Shown one piece after another: positions 16,401 through 25,772 of a stretch of DNA of 33,348 nt. Origin of the DNA: Sphaerotilus uruguayifluvii (GTDB taxonomy: Bacteria; Pseudomonadota; Gammaproteobacteria; Burkholderiales; Burkholderiaceae_C); assembly GCF_013294065.1 (NCBI RefSeq), contig NZ_JABSNM010000033.1, forward strand, positions 1-33,348. Reading direction: 5' to 3'. Each line of letters opens with the position of its first letter. Position 1 is the first letter of the stretch. A program made the translations under genes and the position numbers. The notes under the pieces are model-generated. The model was not told where the DNA came from, ran no database searches, and saw only the letters and a list, made by a program, of their open reading frames with translations.

Positions 16401-19400
16401 GAGAACCTGATCCTGGGCAGCGGCGAGCAGCCGCTCGACGGCACCGGCAACGCACTGGCCAACCGTCTCACCGGCAATGGCGGCCTGAACGTTCTGAGCG
16501 GCGGTGCAGGCAACGACACGATCGATGGTGGAGCCGGCGGAGACACGATGTACGGCGGCAGCGGCGACGACATCTACATCGCCGACAGCTCGAAGGACCA
16601 CGCCGAGGAACTCGCCGGCGAAGGCGACGACACCATCTACAGCAGCGCTGCGCTGCTGAAGGTCTACGGCGAAGTCGAGCATGTGATCCTGACCGGCAGC
16701 AGCGACCTGGCCGCGCTGGGCAGCGCCACCGCCAACGAGATCATCGGCAACGCCGGCAACAACCAGATCGACGGCGGCGCCGGCAACGACACGCTGATCG
16801 GCGGCGCCGGCAACGACACGCTGCTGGGCAACATCGGCTCGGACTCGATGGTCGGCGGCACCGGAAATGACTTCTACCGCGTCGGCGAGTCCGGCGATGT
16901 CGTCGTCGAGATGGCCGGCGAAGGCAACGACACCGTCGAGGCCTATGTCAGCTACACGCTGGGCAACAACGTCGAGAACCTGGTGCTCGCCGGCGAGGTC
17001 CTGACCCTGTCGGGCACCGGCAACGCACTCGACAACGCCCTCACCGGCAACTCCGGCAGCAACCTGCTGTCCGGCGGTGCCGGCAACGACACGCTCGACG
17101 GCGGCACCGGCGGCTGGGACACGCTGGTCGGTGGCGCCGGCAACGATGTCTACATCGTCAACCGCAGCAACGTCTCCGTCACCGAAACCGGCAGCGAAGG
17201 CACGGACACCGTGCGCACCAGCCTGTCGAGCTACACGCTGGGCAGCAACGTCGAGAACCTGGAACTCACCAGCAGCACCGGCGCCAGCGGCATCGGCAAC
17301 GCGCTGGACAACCGCATCACCGGCGGCGCCGGCGACGACACGATCGTCGGCGATGCCGGCAACGACACGATGATCGGCGGCGCCGGCAACGACACCTACG
17401 TCGTCGGCAGCACCGGCGACGTGGTCCAGGAAACCGCCAACGCCGGCATCGACTCGGTCCAGAGCTATGTCAGCTACACGCTGGGCGACAACGTCGAGAA
17501 CCTGACGCTGGTCGGAGCCGGCTATGTCAACGGCACCGGCAACGCGCTCGACAACGTGCTGACCGGCAACGCGTTCGACAACCTGCTGTCCGGCGGCGCC
17601 GGCAACGACACGCTCGACGGCGGCACTGGTGGCTGGGACATGCTGGTCGGCGGCGCCGGCGACGATGTCTACATCGTCAACCGCAGCGGCGTCTACATCA
17701 CCGAGACCGCTGGCAATGGTACCGACACCGTGCGCACCAGCCTGTCAAGCTACATGCTGAGCAGCAATGTCGTGATCGAGAACCTGGAACTCACCAGCAG
17801 CACCGGCGCCAGCGGCACCGGCAACGCGCTGGACAACCGCATCACCGGCGGGGCCGGCAACGACACCCTCAACGGTGGCCTCGGCAACGACACGATGATC
17901 GGCGGGGCCGGCAACGACACCTACGTCGTCAACAGCGCCGGCGACGTGGTCCAGGAAGCTGCCGGTGCAGGCACCGACACTGTCCAGTCCCAGGTCAGCT
18001 ACACGCTGGGGGGCAACCTCGAGAACCTGACGCTGATCGGAGCCGGCTACGCCAACGGCACCGGCAACGCGCTCGACAACGTGCTGACCGGCAACACGCG
18101 CGCCAACATGCTCGACGGCGGCGCCGGCGACGACACGCTCGATGGCGGCACCAGTGGCAACGACACGCTGATCGGAGGATCCGGCAACGATGTCTATCTG
18201 GTCAACCGCACGGGCGTGACGGTCACCGAGACGGCAAGCAATGGCACGGACACCGTGCGCACCAGCCTGTCGAGCTACACGCTGGGCAGCAACGTCGAGA
18301 ACCTGGAACTCACCAGCAGCACCGGCGCCAGCGGCATCGGCAACGCGCTGGACAACCGCATCACCGGCGGCGCCGGCGACGACACGATCGTCGGCGATGC
18401 CGGCAACGACACGATGATCGGCGGCGCCGGCAACGACACCTACGTCGTCGGCAGCGCCGGCGACGTGGTCCAGGAAACCGCCAACGCCGGCATCGACTCG
18501 GTCCAGAGCTATGTCAGCTACACGCTGGGCGACAACGTCGAGAACCTGACGCTGGTCGGAGCCGGCTATGTCAACGGCACCGGCAACGCGCTCGACAACG
18601 TGCTGACCGGCAACGCGTTCGACAACCTGCTGTCCGGCGGCGCCGGCAACGACACGCTCGACGGCGGCACTGGTGGCTGGGACATGCTGGTCGGCGGCGC
18701 CGGCGACGATGTCTACATCGTCAACCGCAGCGGCGGCATCGCCATCACCGATACCGCCGGCACGGACACCGTGCGCACCAGCCTGGCCAGCTACACGCTG
18801 GGCAGCAGCATCGAAAACCTCGAGCTGACCCGTGACACCGGCGCCAGCGGCACCGGCAACGCGCTGGACAACCGCATCACCGGCGGGGCCGGCAACGACA
18901 CCCTCAACGGTGGCCTCGGCAACGACACGATGATCGGCGGGGCCGGCAACGACACCTACGTCGTCAACAGCACCGGCGACGTGGTCCAGGAAGCCGCTGG
19001 TGACGGGACGGACACGATCGTCTCCTCGCTGATCGCCTACACGCTGGGCAGCAACGTCGAGAACCTCGAACTGGCCAGCGGGGCTGGCAACGGCACCGGC
19101 AACATCCTGGCCAACCGGCTCACCGGCAACGCCGCGAACAACTACCTCGACGGCGGCTCCGGCAACGACACGCTGATCGGCGGCTCCGGCAACGACACGC
19201 TGCAGGGCGGCTCCGGCAACGACATGATGTCCGGAGGCATCGGCGATGACCTCTATTTCGTCGGCAGTGCCGACGACGTGGTCCAGGAACTGGCTGGCGA
19301 AGGCAACGACACCGTTCAGAGCTACGTCAGCTATGCACTGGGCGACAACGTCGAGAACCTGACGCTGGTCGGTACAGGGCGCATCAACGGCACCGGCAAT

Positions 19401-20480
19401 GCGCTCGACAACGTGCTGATCGGCAACGCGTTCGACAACCTGCTGTCCGGTGGCGCCGGCAACGACACGCTCGACGGGGGCACCGGCGGCTGGGACACGC
19501 TGGCCGGCGGCAGCGGCGACGATGTCTACATCGTCAACCGCAGCAGCGGCATCGCCATCACCGATACCGCCGGCACGGACACCGTGCGCACCAGCCTGGC
19601 GAGCTACACGCTGGGCAGCAGCATCGAGAATCTCGAACTGACCAGCACCGGCAGCGCCAGCGGCACCGGCAACGCGCTGGACAACCGCATCACTGGCGGA
19701 GCAGGCGACAACGACCTCTATGGGGGTTTCGGCAACGACACGCTCATCGGCAATGGCGGCAACGACACGCTGAGGGGCGAAGCGGGCAGTGACGTGATGG
19801 CAGGGGGGGCCGGAAACGACGTCTACTACATCGGCGACGCAGGCGACGTGATCCAGGAACTGGCCGGCGAAGGCGTCGACACCGTCACCGTCTCGGTGGG
19901 CTCGTCCTACACGCTGGGCAGCAACGTCGAGAACCTGGTGCTGGGCGGCAATCTCATGTCGGGCACCGGCAATGCAGCGAACAACGTGATGACCGGCAAT
20001 GCGGCCTACAACGTGCTCTACGGCCTGGCCGGAGACGACACGCTGGTCGCCACGATCGGCTGGGACACGCTGGTCGGCGGCAGCGGCAGCGACACCTACC
20101 AGGTCAACCGCGGAGCCTCCAACAGCACGACCCAGGTCGCGGTCGTCCGCGAGAACGACCTCAGCGGCAGCGACACGTTGCAGTTCGGTGCCGGCATCAG
20201 CCACAACCAGCTGTGGTTCGCGCGCGAAGCCAACAGCAACAACCTGCGCGTCACGGTGATCGGCACGAACACCTCGGCCCGGATCGAGAACTGGTTCGCT
20301 GGCAGCCAGTACCAGGTCGAGCGCATCGTCGCCGGCGACGGACAGGCCCTGCTGGCCTCGCAGGTCAGCACGCTGGTCAACGCCATGGCCTCGTTCAGCG
20401 CGCCGACCCTGGGCACGACGACGCTGCCCACGAGCACCAGCACGGCGCTGACGACCGTGATCGAGGCCAACTGGAACTGA
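13422..20480 (+). CDS. Giant RTX calcium-binding repeat protein, type I secreted
   Basis: A 2352-residue protein with no Sec signal. Almost all of it is RTX nonapeptides (GGAGNDTL type) that fold into calcium-binding beta-rolls outside the cell. About 19 copies of a second module, SYTLG..NVENL.L.G..GTGNALDN.LTGN, alternate with them. Two segments match the haemolysin-type calcium-binding-related domain: about 405-510 (LFDKEIAIADVSLAW...VEFADGSVWTREAM) and about 2240-2320 (LQFGAGISHNQLWF...ARIENWFAGSQYQVERIVA). The C terminus (LASQVSTLVNAMASF, ending VIEANWN) is of the uncleaved type I signal kind. No enzymatic domain is visible, so a structural, adhesin or surface-layer role is inferred. The ATG at 13422 has GGGGGT upstream. 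A 1.04-kb internal duplication exists. It precedes its likely exporter genes but is separated from them by a terminator. Confidence 0.92.
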   Translation: MSAVGTVIAGTSVRDSIIGTSGNDTIYAGGGKDTILAGAGDDLIYGDAYASATTDPVRLNTSRWDTLDGGTGADTMIGGLGHDKYIVDNVSDMVIEDDVRDENGLIEYDWVESSISYTLPTNVEDLTLTTTADLNGKGNASNNLITGNAGRNVLDGAAGSDEIHGGDGDDLLVGGGTAAEATTSDALYGDAGNDTLVGGTGKNWIYGGTGDDVASGGDHGVNWVFGGEGNDLLNGGAAANYLYGESGDDRLAAGAGDNWLMGGDGNDTLTAGNASATSYNSLWGDAGDDLVQGGLGRNTIVGGAGNDTLVGGQLAADNLLSGGDGNDMLQGGAQAVNTLYGDAGDDTLTGGTKSDTLDGGTGNDTLVGGSGGSYLYGNAGNDTIRSGSTTQEDTVDGGTGNDLLVLDRGTNWVKLYRGDGSDTIAGATAETEADTTLAAVSNRILFDKEIAIADVSLAWAGDTPSDLIITVRNPSGAADTIRVTNFSLAGSLAAVEFADGSVWTREAMLASLPYENLITGTAAADTLVGGSGRDLILGQDGSDLIDGGAGNDSLIGGAGDDTLLGNTGDDTLIGGTGNDAYRVGSSADVVTELAGEGSDTVEAHVSYTLGSNVENLVLAGAGNFSAGGNALDNRLTGNSGQNLIEGGAGNDTIDGGLAGDTMAGGSGDDVYYVDSSADLVIEADGEGNDIVYSSAASLTLNGSVETVILTGNGNLQVTGSTSANRLIGNSGHNALYGSAGNDTLEGGAGNDTLFGDAGDDQMIGGIGDDLYRVGSSGDVVTERAGEGSDTVEASISYTLAEQVETLRLIGSDGIAARGNALDNLITGNAGSNLIEGDAGNDTLDGGTGGYDTLAGGTGDDVYLVDRTTTSVIEAAGEGTDTVRASIAYTLGSSVENLELSGSASLSGTGNALDNRITGNTGSNLLDGGAGNDTLIGLAGNDTLLGGSGADSMAGGAGDDFYRVGEAGDTVAEAMGEGNDTVESFISYTLGDNLENLILGSGEQPLDGTGNALANRLTGNGGLNVLSGGAGNDTIDGGAGGDTMYGGSGDDIYIADSSKDHAEELAGEGDDTIYSSAALLKVYGEVEHVILTGSSDLAALGSATANEIIGNAGNNQIDGGAGNDTLIGGAGNDTLLGNIGSDSMVGGTGNDFYRVGESGDVVVEMAGEGNDTVEAYVSYTLGNNVENLVLAGEVLTLSGTGNALDNALTGNSGSNLLSGGAGNDTLDGGTGGWDTLVGGAGNDVYIVNRSNVSVTETGSEGTDTVRTSLSSYTLGSNVENLELTSSTGASGIGNALDNRITGGAGDDTIVGDAGNDTMIGGAGNDTYVVGSTGDVVQETANAGIDSVQSYVSYTLGDNVENLTLVGAGYVNGTGNALDNVLTGNAFDNLLSGGAGNDTLDGGTGGWDMLVGGAGDDVYIVNRSGVYITETAGNGTDTVRTSLSSYMLSSNVVIENLELTSSTGASGTGNALDNRITGGAGNDTLNGGLGNDTMIGGAGNDTYVVNSAGDVVQEAAGAGTDTVQSQVSYTLGGNLENLTLIGAGYANGTGNALDNVLTGNTRANMLDGGAGDDTLDGGTSGNDTLIGGSGNDVYLVNRTGVTVTETASNGTDTVRTSLSSYTLGSNVENLELTSSTGASGIGNALDNRITGGAGDDTIVGDAGNDTMIGGAGNDTYVVGSAGDVVQETANAGIDSVQSYVSYTLGDNVENLTLVGAGYVNGTGNALDNVLTGNAFDNLLSGGAGNDTLDGGTGGWDMLVGGAGDDVYIVNRSGGIAITDTAGTDTVRTSLASYTLGSSIENLELTRDTGASGTGNALDNRITGGAGNDTLNGGLGNDTMIGGAGNDTYVVNSTGDVVQEAAGDGTDTIVSSLIAYTLGSNVENLELASGAGNGTGNILANRLTGNAANNYLDGGSGNDTLIGGSGNDTLQGGSGNDMMSGGIGDDLYFVGSADDVVQELAGEGNDTVQSYVSYALGDNVENLTLVGTGRINGTGNALDNVLIGNAFDNLLSGGAGNDTLDGGTGGWDTLAGGSGDDVYIVNRSSGIAITDTAGTDTVRTSLASYTLGSSIENLELTSTGSASGTGNALDNRITGGAGDNDLYGGFGNDTLIGNGGNDTLRGEAGSDVMAGGAGNDVYYIGDAGDVIQELAGEGVDTVTVSVGSSYTLGSNVENLVLGGNLMSGTGNAANNVMTGNAAYNVLYGLAGDDTLVATIGWDTLVGGSGSDTYQVNRGASNSTTQVAVVRENDLSGSDTLQFGAGISHNQLWFAREANSNNLRVTVIGTNTSARIENWFAGSQYQVERIVAGDGQALLASQVSTLVNAMASFSAPTLGTTTLPTSTSTALTTVIEANWN
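17199..17691 (+). repeat. Internal long repeat of the RTX gene, copy 1
   Basis: About 492 bases repeat at 18243-18735 (offset 1044, 348 codons). I found a single mismatch (A17412 versus G18456). Confidence 0.9.
18243..18735 (+). repeat. Internal long repeat of the RTX gene, copy 2
   Basis: Second copy of 17199-17691. The sequence that follows copy 1 (about 17801-17975) also recurs at offset 1035 after copy 2 (18836-19010), with few differences, so the original event duplicated about 1 kb in tandem. A more diverged third version lies around 19310-19700. Confidence 0.9.
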
Positions 20481-20536
20481 CCCCGAGGGGACCCGCCCCC
20501 TGAAACGATGCCCCGGCACGGCCGGGACACCGTGCC

Positions 20537-20571
20537 AACCCCGCAGTGGCTCACGCCCTGCGGGGTTTTTT
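20537..20571 (+). terminator. Rho-independent terminator after the giant RTX gene
   Basis: AACCCCGCAG (20537-20546) pairs perfectly with CTGCGGGGTT (20558-20567) around an 11-base loop, and the right arm runs into six T. It lies 57 bases after the RTX stop, so the secretion genes probably need their own promoter or rely on read-through. Confidence 0.92.
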
Positions 20572-20818
20572 CCATCGATCACCCCTGCATGAGGGGGACA
20601 GGAAAAAACCGCCGGCGCGCCCCCTCCTGGACAATGCCCCGAAATGAAAAACGGCAGGGTCGCGCAGAGGGCTGGAGCCCGACCCGCGACGGGCTCGGCC
20701 AGAGAGCCCGGGCTCGTCCAGAGCCTGCGCGAGACCCGGGCGACGCACGAGCAGCACGCGTCGCCGCGGCCTCTGCCGGATGACACCACGAACGCTGCGG
20801 GCTGGGGAATCACGAACG
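20572..20818. other. Region between the terminator and the secretion operon
   Basis: No gene is supported here. It contains a small inverted repeat CCCCT/AGGGG (20582-20586, 20592-20596) within CATGAGGGGGAC, an A6 run at 20603-20608, and otherwise GC-rich sequence. I cannot name a promoter with confidence, although the T1SS operon needs one. Confidence 0.4.
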
Positions 20819-22996
20819 ATGTACAGGGAAGAACCGACCGACGGCGGCCACGCCGCACCACTGCCTGCGCAGCCTGCCGCGACGCCCGAGCCGCCCGCGG
20901 TCGACAGCGTGCTGACCTGCCTGGCGATGATGGCGCGGCTGCACGGCCAGGCCGCCGACACCGACCAGCTCGCGCACGAGTTCCGTGCCGGCGAGCGCAT
21001 GACGCCCGACGAGGTGCTGCTGGCCGCCCGGCAGCTCGAGCTGCAGACGCGCAAGGTGACGACCTCCTTCGACCGGCTGGCCACCACGCCGCTGCCGGCG
21101 ATGGGCCTGGGCCCGGACGGCGAGGCCTTCATCGTGGCGCGCGTCGACGGCGAGCGCGTGCTGGTGCAGTGCCCGCGCGCCGGCCGGCCCGAGACGCTCG
21201 ATCGCGACGCGCTGATGCAGCGCTGGAGCGGCGAGCTGCTGCTGTTCACCTCCCGGGCCTCGATCGCCGGCGAGATGGCGCGCTTCGACTTCAGCTGGTT
21301 CGTGCCGGCGGTCATCAAGTACCGCCGCCTGCTGCTGGAGGTGCTGGCCGTCAGCCTGGTGCTGCAGGTCTTCGCGCTGGTCACGCCGCTGTTCTTCCAG
21401 GTGGTGATGGACAAGGTGCTGGTGCACCGCGGCTTCACGACGCTCGACGTCATCGCCGCCGGCCTGGTGGTGGTGGTGCTGTTCGAGGTCAGCCTGACGG
21501 CGCTGCGCACCTATGTCTTCGCGCACACCACCAGCCGCATCGACGTCGAGCTCGGCGCGCGGCTGTTCCGCCACCTGCTGGCGCTGCCGCTGTCGTACTT
21601 CCAGGCCCGGCGCACCGGCGACTCGGTGGCGCGGGTGCGCGAGCTGGAGAACATCCGCTCCTTCCTGACCGGCCACGCGATCACGCTGGTGCTCGACCTG
21701 CTGTTCTCCAGCGTCTTCCTGGCGGTGATGTGGTTCTACAGCCCGTGGCTGACGCTGGTGGTGCTGGTGTCTCTGCCGGCGTACATGGCGATCTCGCTGG
21801 GCTTCACGCCGGTGCTGCGTGCCCGGCTGCACGAGAAGTTCAACCGCAGCGCCGAGAACCAGGCCTTCCTGGTCGAGACCATCGGCGGCATCGACACCGT
21901 CAAGTCGATGGCGGTCGAGCCGCAGTGGACGCGCCGCTGGGACAACCAGCTCGCCGCCTACGTGTCGGCGAGCTTCCGCACCGCCACCATCGGCACGCTG
22001 GCCAACGGCGGCGTCACGCTGGTCAGCCGCCTGGTGAGCGTGGGCACGATGTACCTGGGCGCGCGGCTGGTGATCGCCGGCGACCTCAGCATCGGCCAGC
22101 TCATCGCCTTCAACATGCTCGCCGGCCAGGTGGCTCAGCCGGTGATGCGCCTGGCGCAGCTGTGGACCGATTTCCAGCAGACCGGCATCTCGGTGCAGCG
22201 CCTGGGCGACATCCTCAACACCCGCACCGAGATCGCCGGCACCAAGGGCAGCCTGCCGCCGGTGCGCGGCCAGATCGAGTTCGACCGGGTGAGCTTCCGC
22301 TACCGCCCGGACGCGCCGGAGGTGATGCGCGAGCTGAGCCTGAAGGTCGGCGCCGGCGAGGTGATCGGCATCGTCGGGCGCTCCGGCTCGGGCAAGAGCA
22401 CGCTGACGCGCCTGGTGCAGCGGCTGCACGTGCCCGAGCGCGGCCGGGTGCTGGTCGACGGCGTCGACCTGGCGCTGGTCGACTCGACCTCGCTGCGCCG
22501 CCAGATCGGCGTGGTGCTGCAGGAGAACGTGCTGTTCAACCGTACCCTGCGCGAGAACATCGCGCTGAGCGACCCCGGCGCGCCGCTGGAGCGGGTGATG
22601 CAGGCCGCGCGGCTGGCCGGTGCGCACGAGTTCATCACCGAGCTGCCCGAGGGCTACGACACCATGGTCGGCGAGCATGGCTCGACGCTGTCGGGCGGCC
22701 AGCGCCAGCGCATCGCCATCGCGCGCGCGCTGATGGGCAACCCGCGCATCCTGATCCTCGACGAGGCCACCAGCGCGCTCGACTACGAGAGCGAGCGCAT
22801 CATCCAGAACAACATGCGCGCGATCTGCCAGGGCCGCACGGTGATCATCATCGCCCACCGGCTCTCCGCGGTGCGCGACGCCCACCGCATCATCGCGATG
22901 GACCGGGGCCGCATCGTCGAGGCCGGCACCCATGCCGACCTGCTCGCCCGCCCCAACGGCCTGTACGCCCACCTGCACCGCATGCAGCAGGCCTGA
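20819..22996 (+). CDS. Type I secretion ABC transporter (HlyB-like) with degenerate C39 domain
   Basis: This 725-residue inner-membrane ATPase drives RTX export together with an HlyD-like adaptor and a TolC-like channel. The N-terminal 125 residues form a C39 peptidase-like domain in which the catalytic Cys is replaced by Ser ([16 protein letters not shown]), so it should dock substrates rather than cleave, as in HlyB. The membrane domain spans about 155-430, with [22 protein letters not shown] typical of this family. The nucleotide-binding domain has Walker [10 protein letters not shown] (about 519), signature [15 protein letters not shown], Walker [13 protein letters not shown] and H-loop [11 protein letters not shown] chose ATG 20819 because GGGGAA lies about 9 bases upstream; an ATG at 20780 lacks a ribosome site. 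HlyD follows after 27 bases. Confidence 0.95.
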   Translation: MYREEPTDGGHAAPLPAQPAATPEPPAVDSVLTCLAMMARLHGQAADTDQLAHEFRAGERMTPDEVLLAARQLELQTRKVTTSFDRLATTPLPAMGLGPDGEAFIVARVDGERVLVQCPRAGRPETLDRDALMQRWSGELLLFTSRASIAGEMARFDFSWFVPAVIKYRRLLLEVLAVSLVLQVFALVTPLFFQVVMDKVLVHRGFTTLDVIAAGLVVVVLFEVSLTALRTYVFAHTTSRIDVELGARLFRHLLALPLSYFQARRTGDSVARVRELENIRSFLTGHAITLVLDLLFSSVFLAVMWFYSPWLTLVVLVSLPAYMAISLGFTPVLRARLHEKFNRSAENQAFLVETIGGIDTVKSMAVEPQWTRRWDNQLAAYVSASFRTATIGTLANGGVTLVSRLVSVGTMYLGARLVIAGDLSIGQLIAFNMLAGQVAQPVMRLAQLWTDFQQTGISVQRLGDILNTRTEIAGTKGSLPPVRGQIEFDRVSFRYRPDAPEVMRELSLKVGAGEVIGIVGRSGSGKSTLTRLVQRLHVPERGRVLVDGVDLALVDSTSLRRQIGVVLQENVLFNRTLRENIALSDPGAPLERVMQAARLAGAHEFITELPEGYDTMVGEHGSTLSGGQRQRIAIARALMGNPRILILDEATSALDYESERIIQNNMRAICQGRTVIIIAHRLSAVRDAHRIIAMDRGRIVEAGTHADLLARPNGLYAHLHRMQQA

Positions 22997-23023
22997 GCGC
23001 CCTGCCCGACCGGAGACCCCGAG

Positions 23024-24463
23024 ATGTCGATGACGACCAACCTGAGGATGCGCGGGCACGCCGCGGCCGAGCTGCTGCAGCGCTACCGCCGGGTGTTCGG
23101 CCTGGCCTGGGCCGAACGCGACGCGATGGAGCCGCCGAAGCGGCTGGCGCACGAGCTGCAGTTCCTGCCGGCGACGCTGGCGCTGCAGGAAACCCCGGTG
23201 TCGCCCGCGCCGCGGGTGGCGATGTGGGCGATCACCGGCTTCTGCGCGATCGCGGCGACCTGGGCCTGCGTGGGCCGGATCGACATCGTCGCCACCGCGC
23301 AGGGGCGGGTCGTGCCCAGCCTGGGCAGCAAGGTGGTGCAGCCGGTCGAGACCGCCACGGTGCGCGCGATCCATGTGCGCGAGGGCCAGGAGGTGCATGC
23401 CGGCGACCTGCTGGTCGAGCTCGACGCGACCCAGTCGAGCGCCGACAGCAGCCGCCTGGAGGGCGAGATCGCCGACGCGAGGCTGCGCGCCGCACGGGCC
23501 CGTGCGCTGCTGGCCGCGCTGGACGGCGCGCGCGCGCCGGTGCTCGAGACGGTGGCCGGCGTGCCGCCGGCGCGCCTGGCCGAGACCGCCGAGCTGCTGC
23601 GCAGCCAGCACCAGGAATTCCTCGCCGGCCAGGGCCGGCTCGACGCCGAGCTGGCCCGCATCGAGGCCGAGACGCAGACCACCCAGGAATCGGTGCGCAA
23701 GATCGAGGCGACGCTGCCGCTGGCCGAGCGCCGCGCGCAGGACTACCGCGAGCTGGCCGACCAGAACTTCGTCTCGCGCCACGGCTACCTGGACCGCGAG
23801 CAGCAGCGACTGGAGAAGACCTCGGACCTGGCGGCGCTGCGCAGCCGGCTCAACGAGATCGAGGCCTCGCGCCAGACGGTGCAGCGCCAGAAGGCCGAGC
23901 TGCTGGCACAGACCCGCCGCACCGCGCTGGACGCGCTGGCCGAGGCGCGCCAGCGCATCGACTCGCTCGGCCAGGAGCTGCGCAAGGCCGACAGCCGCAG
24001 CCACCTGATGCAGCTGAGCGCGCCGGTCGACGGCACGGTGCAGCAGCTGGCGGTGCGCACCGTCGGCGGCGTGGTCACGCCGGCGCAGCCGCTGATGGTC
24101 ATCGTGCCGCGCGACGAGACGCTCGAGGTCGAGGCCCTGGTCGACAACCGCGACATCGGCTTCGTGCGCGAGGGCGAGGAGGCGGTGGTCAAGGTCGACA
24201 CCTTCCAGTTCACCCGCTACGGCACGATCTCCGGGCACATCGTCTCGGTCTCGCACGACGCGATCAGCGACGACAAGCGCGGACTGGTCTACTCGACGCG
24301 GGTCAAGCTGGACCGCCACAGCCTCGACATCGACGGCACCGAGGTCGCGCTGACGCCGGGCATGAGCGTCAGCGTCGAGGCCCGCATCGGCCAGCGCCGC
24401 ATCATCGAGTTCTTCCTGAGCCCGCTGCTGCGCGCCTCCGCCGAGAGCCTGCGCGAACGCTGA
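23024..24463 (+). CDS. Type I secretion periplasmic adaptor (HlyD-like)
   Basis: This 479-residue membrane-fusion protein links the ABC transporter to the outer-membrane channel. The layout is a cytoplasmic N terminus of about 65 residues, one membrane helix (VAMWAITGFCAIAATWACVG, about 66-86), a lipoyl half-motif (VVQPVETATVRAIHVREGQEVHAGDLLVELDAT), a long coiled-coil hairpin (about 145-325, with the HlyD-family LADQNFVSRHGYLDREQ), the second lipoyl half (SAPVDGTVQQLAVRTVGGVV) and a beta-barrel end (VALTPGMSVSVEARIGQRRIIEFFLSPLLR, which is the HlyD signature). Length equals that of E. coli HlyD (478). The ribosome site is GGAGA before the ATG. The Wzx-like gene starts 17 bases after the stop. 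Confidence 0.95.
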   Translation: MSMTTNLRMRGHAAAELLQRYRRVFGLAWAERDAMEPPKRLAHELQFLPATLALQETPVSPAPRVAMWAITGFCAIAATWACVGRIDIVATAQGRVVPSLGSKVVQPVETATVRAIHVREGQEVHAGDLLVELDATQSSADSSRLEGEIADARLRAARARALLAALDGARAPVLETVAGVPPARLAETAELLRSQHQEFLAGQGRLDAELARIEAETQTTQESVRKIEATLPLAERRAQDYRELADQNFVSRHGYLDREQQRLEKTSDLAALRSRLNEIEASRQTVQRQKAELLAQTRRTALDALAEARQRIDSLGQELRKADSRSHLMQLSAPVDGTVQQLAVRTVGGVVTPAQPLMVIVPRDETLEVEALVDNRDIGFVREGEEAVVKVDTFQFTRYGTISGHIVSVSHDAISDDKRGLVYSTRVKLDRHSLDIDGTEVALTPGMSVSVEARIGQRRIIEFFLSPLLRASAESLRER

Positions 24464-24479
24464 GGCCGGGCACCGCACG

Positions 24480-25772
24480 ATGCTGCTGCAGTCCTTCCTG
24501 CTGTCGCTGGGCACCTCGGTCGGCATGGCCGGCACCGGCTTCGCCACCAGCGTGCTGCTGGCGCGCCTGCTCGAGCCGGCCGCGCGCGGCGAGCTCGCGG
24601 CGCTGATGCTCGCCGGCATGCTCGCCGCCGGCAGCGCCCAGCTCGGCCTGGGGCCGGCCTTCGTCTACGCGCACCGGCGCCATCGGCTGCCGCCCGGACT
24701 GCGCCGCGCCGGCCTGGCCGCGGTCGCGCTGGCGGCGCTGCTGATCGGGCTGGCCTGGCAGCAGGCGCAGTTCGGCGCCGGGCGCTGGAGCGGCACGCCG
24801 CTGCTGGTGCTGCTGGCGCTGGTGCAGGCGCTGCACCTGCACGCCTGCGCGCTGGCGCAGCGCCACGACGGCCTGCGCCTGTTCAACCTGCTGCGCGGCC
24901 TGCCGACGCTGACCACCGCGGCGCTGCTGGCCGGCCTGGCGCTGGCCGGCCGGCTCGACCCGGCCGCCGCGGCGCTCGCCACCACCACCGGCTTCGCGCT
25001 GGCGGTCGCGGTGGCGCTGCGGCGCGATGCCGACCTGCCGCACGGCAGCGACGCCGCCGCCGCACAGGACGATCCGCCCTGGCGGCTCGCCAGCCACCTG
25101 CGCTACAGCCTGCACTACCACCTGACGGTGCTGCTGGGCATGCTGTCGACCAACGTCGACAAGCTCTGGCTGTCGTGGAGCGGCCAGGCGCAGGCGCTCG
25201 GCCTGTACACCGTGGCCTACGCGACCTCGAGGCTGATCGGCCTGGTGCAGGAAGCGGCCTCCGGCGCGCTGTTCTCGCGCCATGCCGGCCGCGACGAGGC
25301 GCGCATGAACGAGGCGGTCGCGCGGGTCTTCCGCATGACCTTCCATCCGCTGCTGCTGCTGTGCGCGCTGCTGTCGCTGGCGGCGCTGGCGCTGTGGGTG
25401 CCGGTGTTCGGCACGGCCTATGCCGGCGCGCGCGGCGCCTTCATGCTGCTGCTGCTCGAATGCGTCGTCGGCGGCGCGAGCTGGCAGCTGGCGCAGCGCT
25501 TCGCCGCCTCCGGCCAGACCGGCACCGTCGCGGCACGCCAGATCCTCGCGCTGCTGCCGCTGCTGGCGCTGCTGCCGTGGATCGGCCGCCACGACCCGGT
25601 GCTCGAGCTGGCGGGCGCCACGCTGCTGTCGTCGCTGCTGCGGCTGGCGCTGACGCTGGGCTTCCTGCGCCACCGCGCCGGGCTGCGGCTGGCCACGCTG
25701 CTGCCCCGGCTCGACGACTACCACCCCGTGATCGACCACCTCCGGCAGCTCCGCCTGTCGCGCATCCGATGA
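24480..25772 (+). CDS. Wzx-like polysaccharide flippase (MATE/PST superfamily)
   Basis: A 430-residue polytopic membrane protein with about 12 hydrophobic segments. It starts QSFLLSLGTSVGMAGTGFATSVLLARLLEPAARGELAALML, like Wzx/RfbX and other oligosaccharide flippases. The middle carries SLHYHLTVLLGMLSTNVDKLWLSW followed by GLYTVAYATSRLIGLVQEA, a pattern typical of the PST family (NVDK... LGLYTVA). Such proteins move undecaprenyl-linked repeat units across the inner membrane. It follows the HlyD-like gene after only 16 bases and overlaps the next gene by four bases (ATGA), so it is in the secretion operon. That combination of type I exporter and flippase in one transcript is unusual. Confidence 0.85.
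   Translation: MLLQSFLLSLGTSVGMAGTGFATSVLLARLLEPAARGELAALMLAGMLAAGSAQLGLGPAFVYAHRRHRLPPGLRRAGLAAVALAALLIGLAWQQAQFGAGRWSGTPLLVLLALVQALHLHACALAQRHDGLRLFNLLRGLPTLTTAALLAGLALAGRLDPAAAALATTTGFALAVAVALRRDADLPHGSDAAAAQDDPPWRLASHLRYSLHYHLTVLLGMLSTNVDKLWLSWSGQAQALGLYTVAYATSRLIGLVQEAASGALFSRHAGRDEARMNEAVARVFRMTFHPLLLLCALLSLAALALWVPVFGTAYAGARGAFMLLLLECVVGGASWQLAQRFAASGQTGTVAARQILALLPLLALLPWIGRHDPVLELAGATLLSSLLRLALTLGFLRHRAGLRLATLLPRLDDYHPVIDHLRQLRLSRIR

Noticed and set aside
13401..16682. A very long minus-strand open frame (about 1090 codons) opposite the RTX gene
   Set aside because: It is the mirror of the RTX repeats; its Val/Ala/Gly-rich repetitive product has no start signal and no family character. 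The same applies to a 1038-codon minus frame at 17745-20861.
13422..20480. Regularly spaced short repeats that might suggest a CRISPR array
   Set aside because: They are in-frame RTX nonapeptides and VENL modules within one continuous coding frame, without unique spacers.
20644..24606. A 1320-codon plus-strand frame across the secretion genes and its 1269-codon antisense partner
   Set aside because: Arg/Ala/Pro- or Gln/His-rich shadow translations caused by high GC; the HlyB and HlyD frames carry all conserved motifs.
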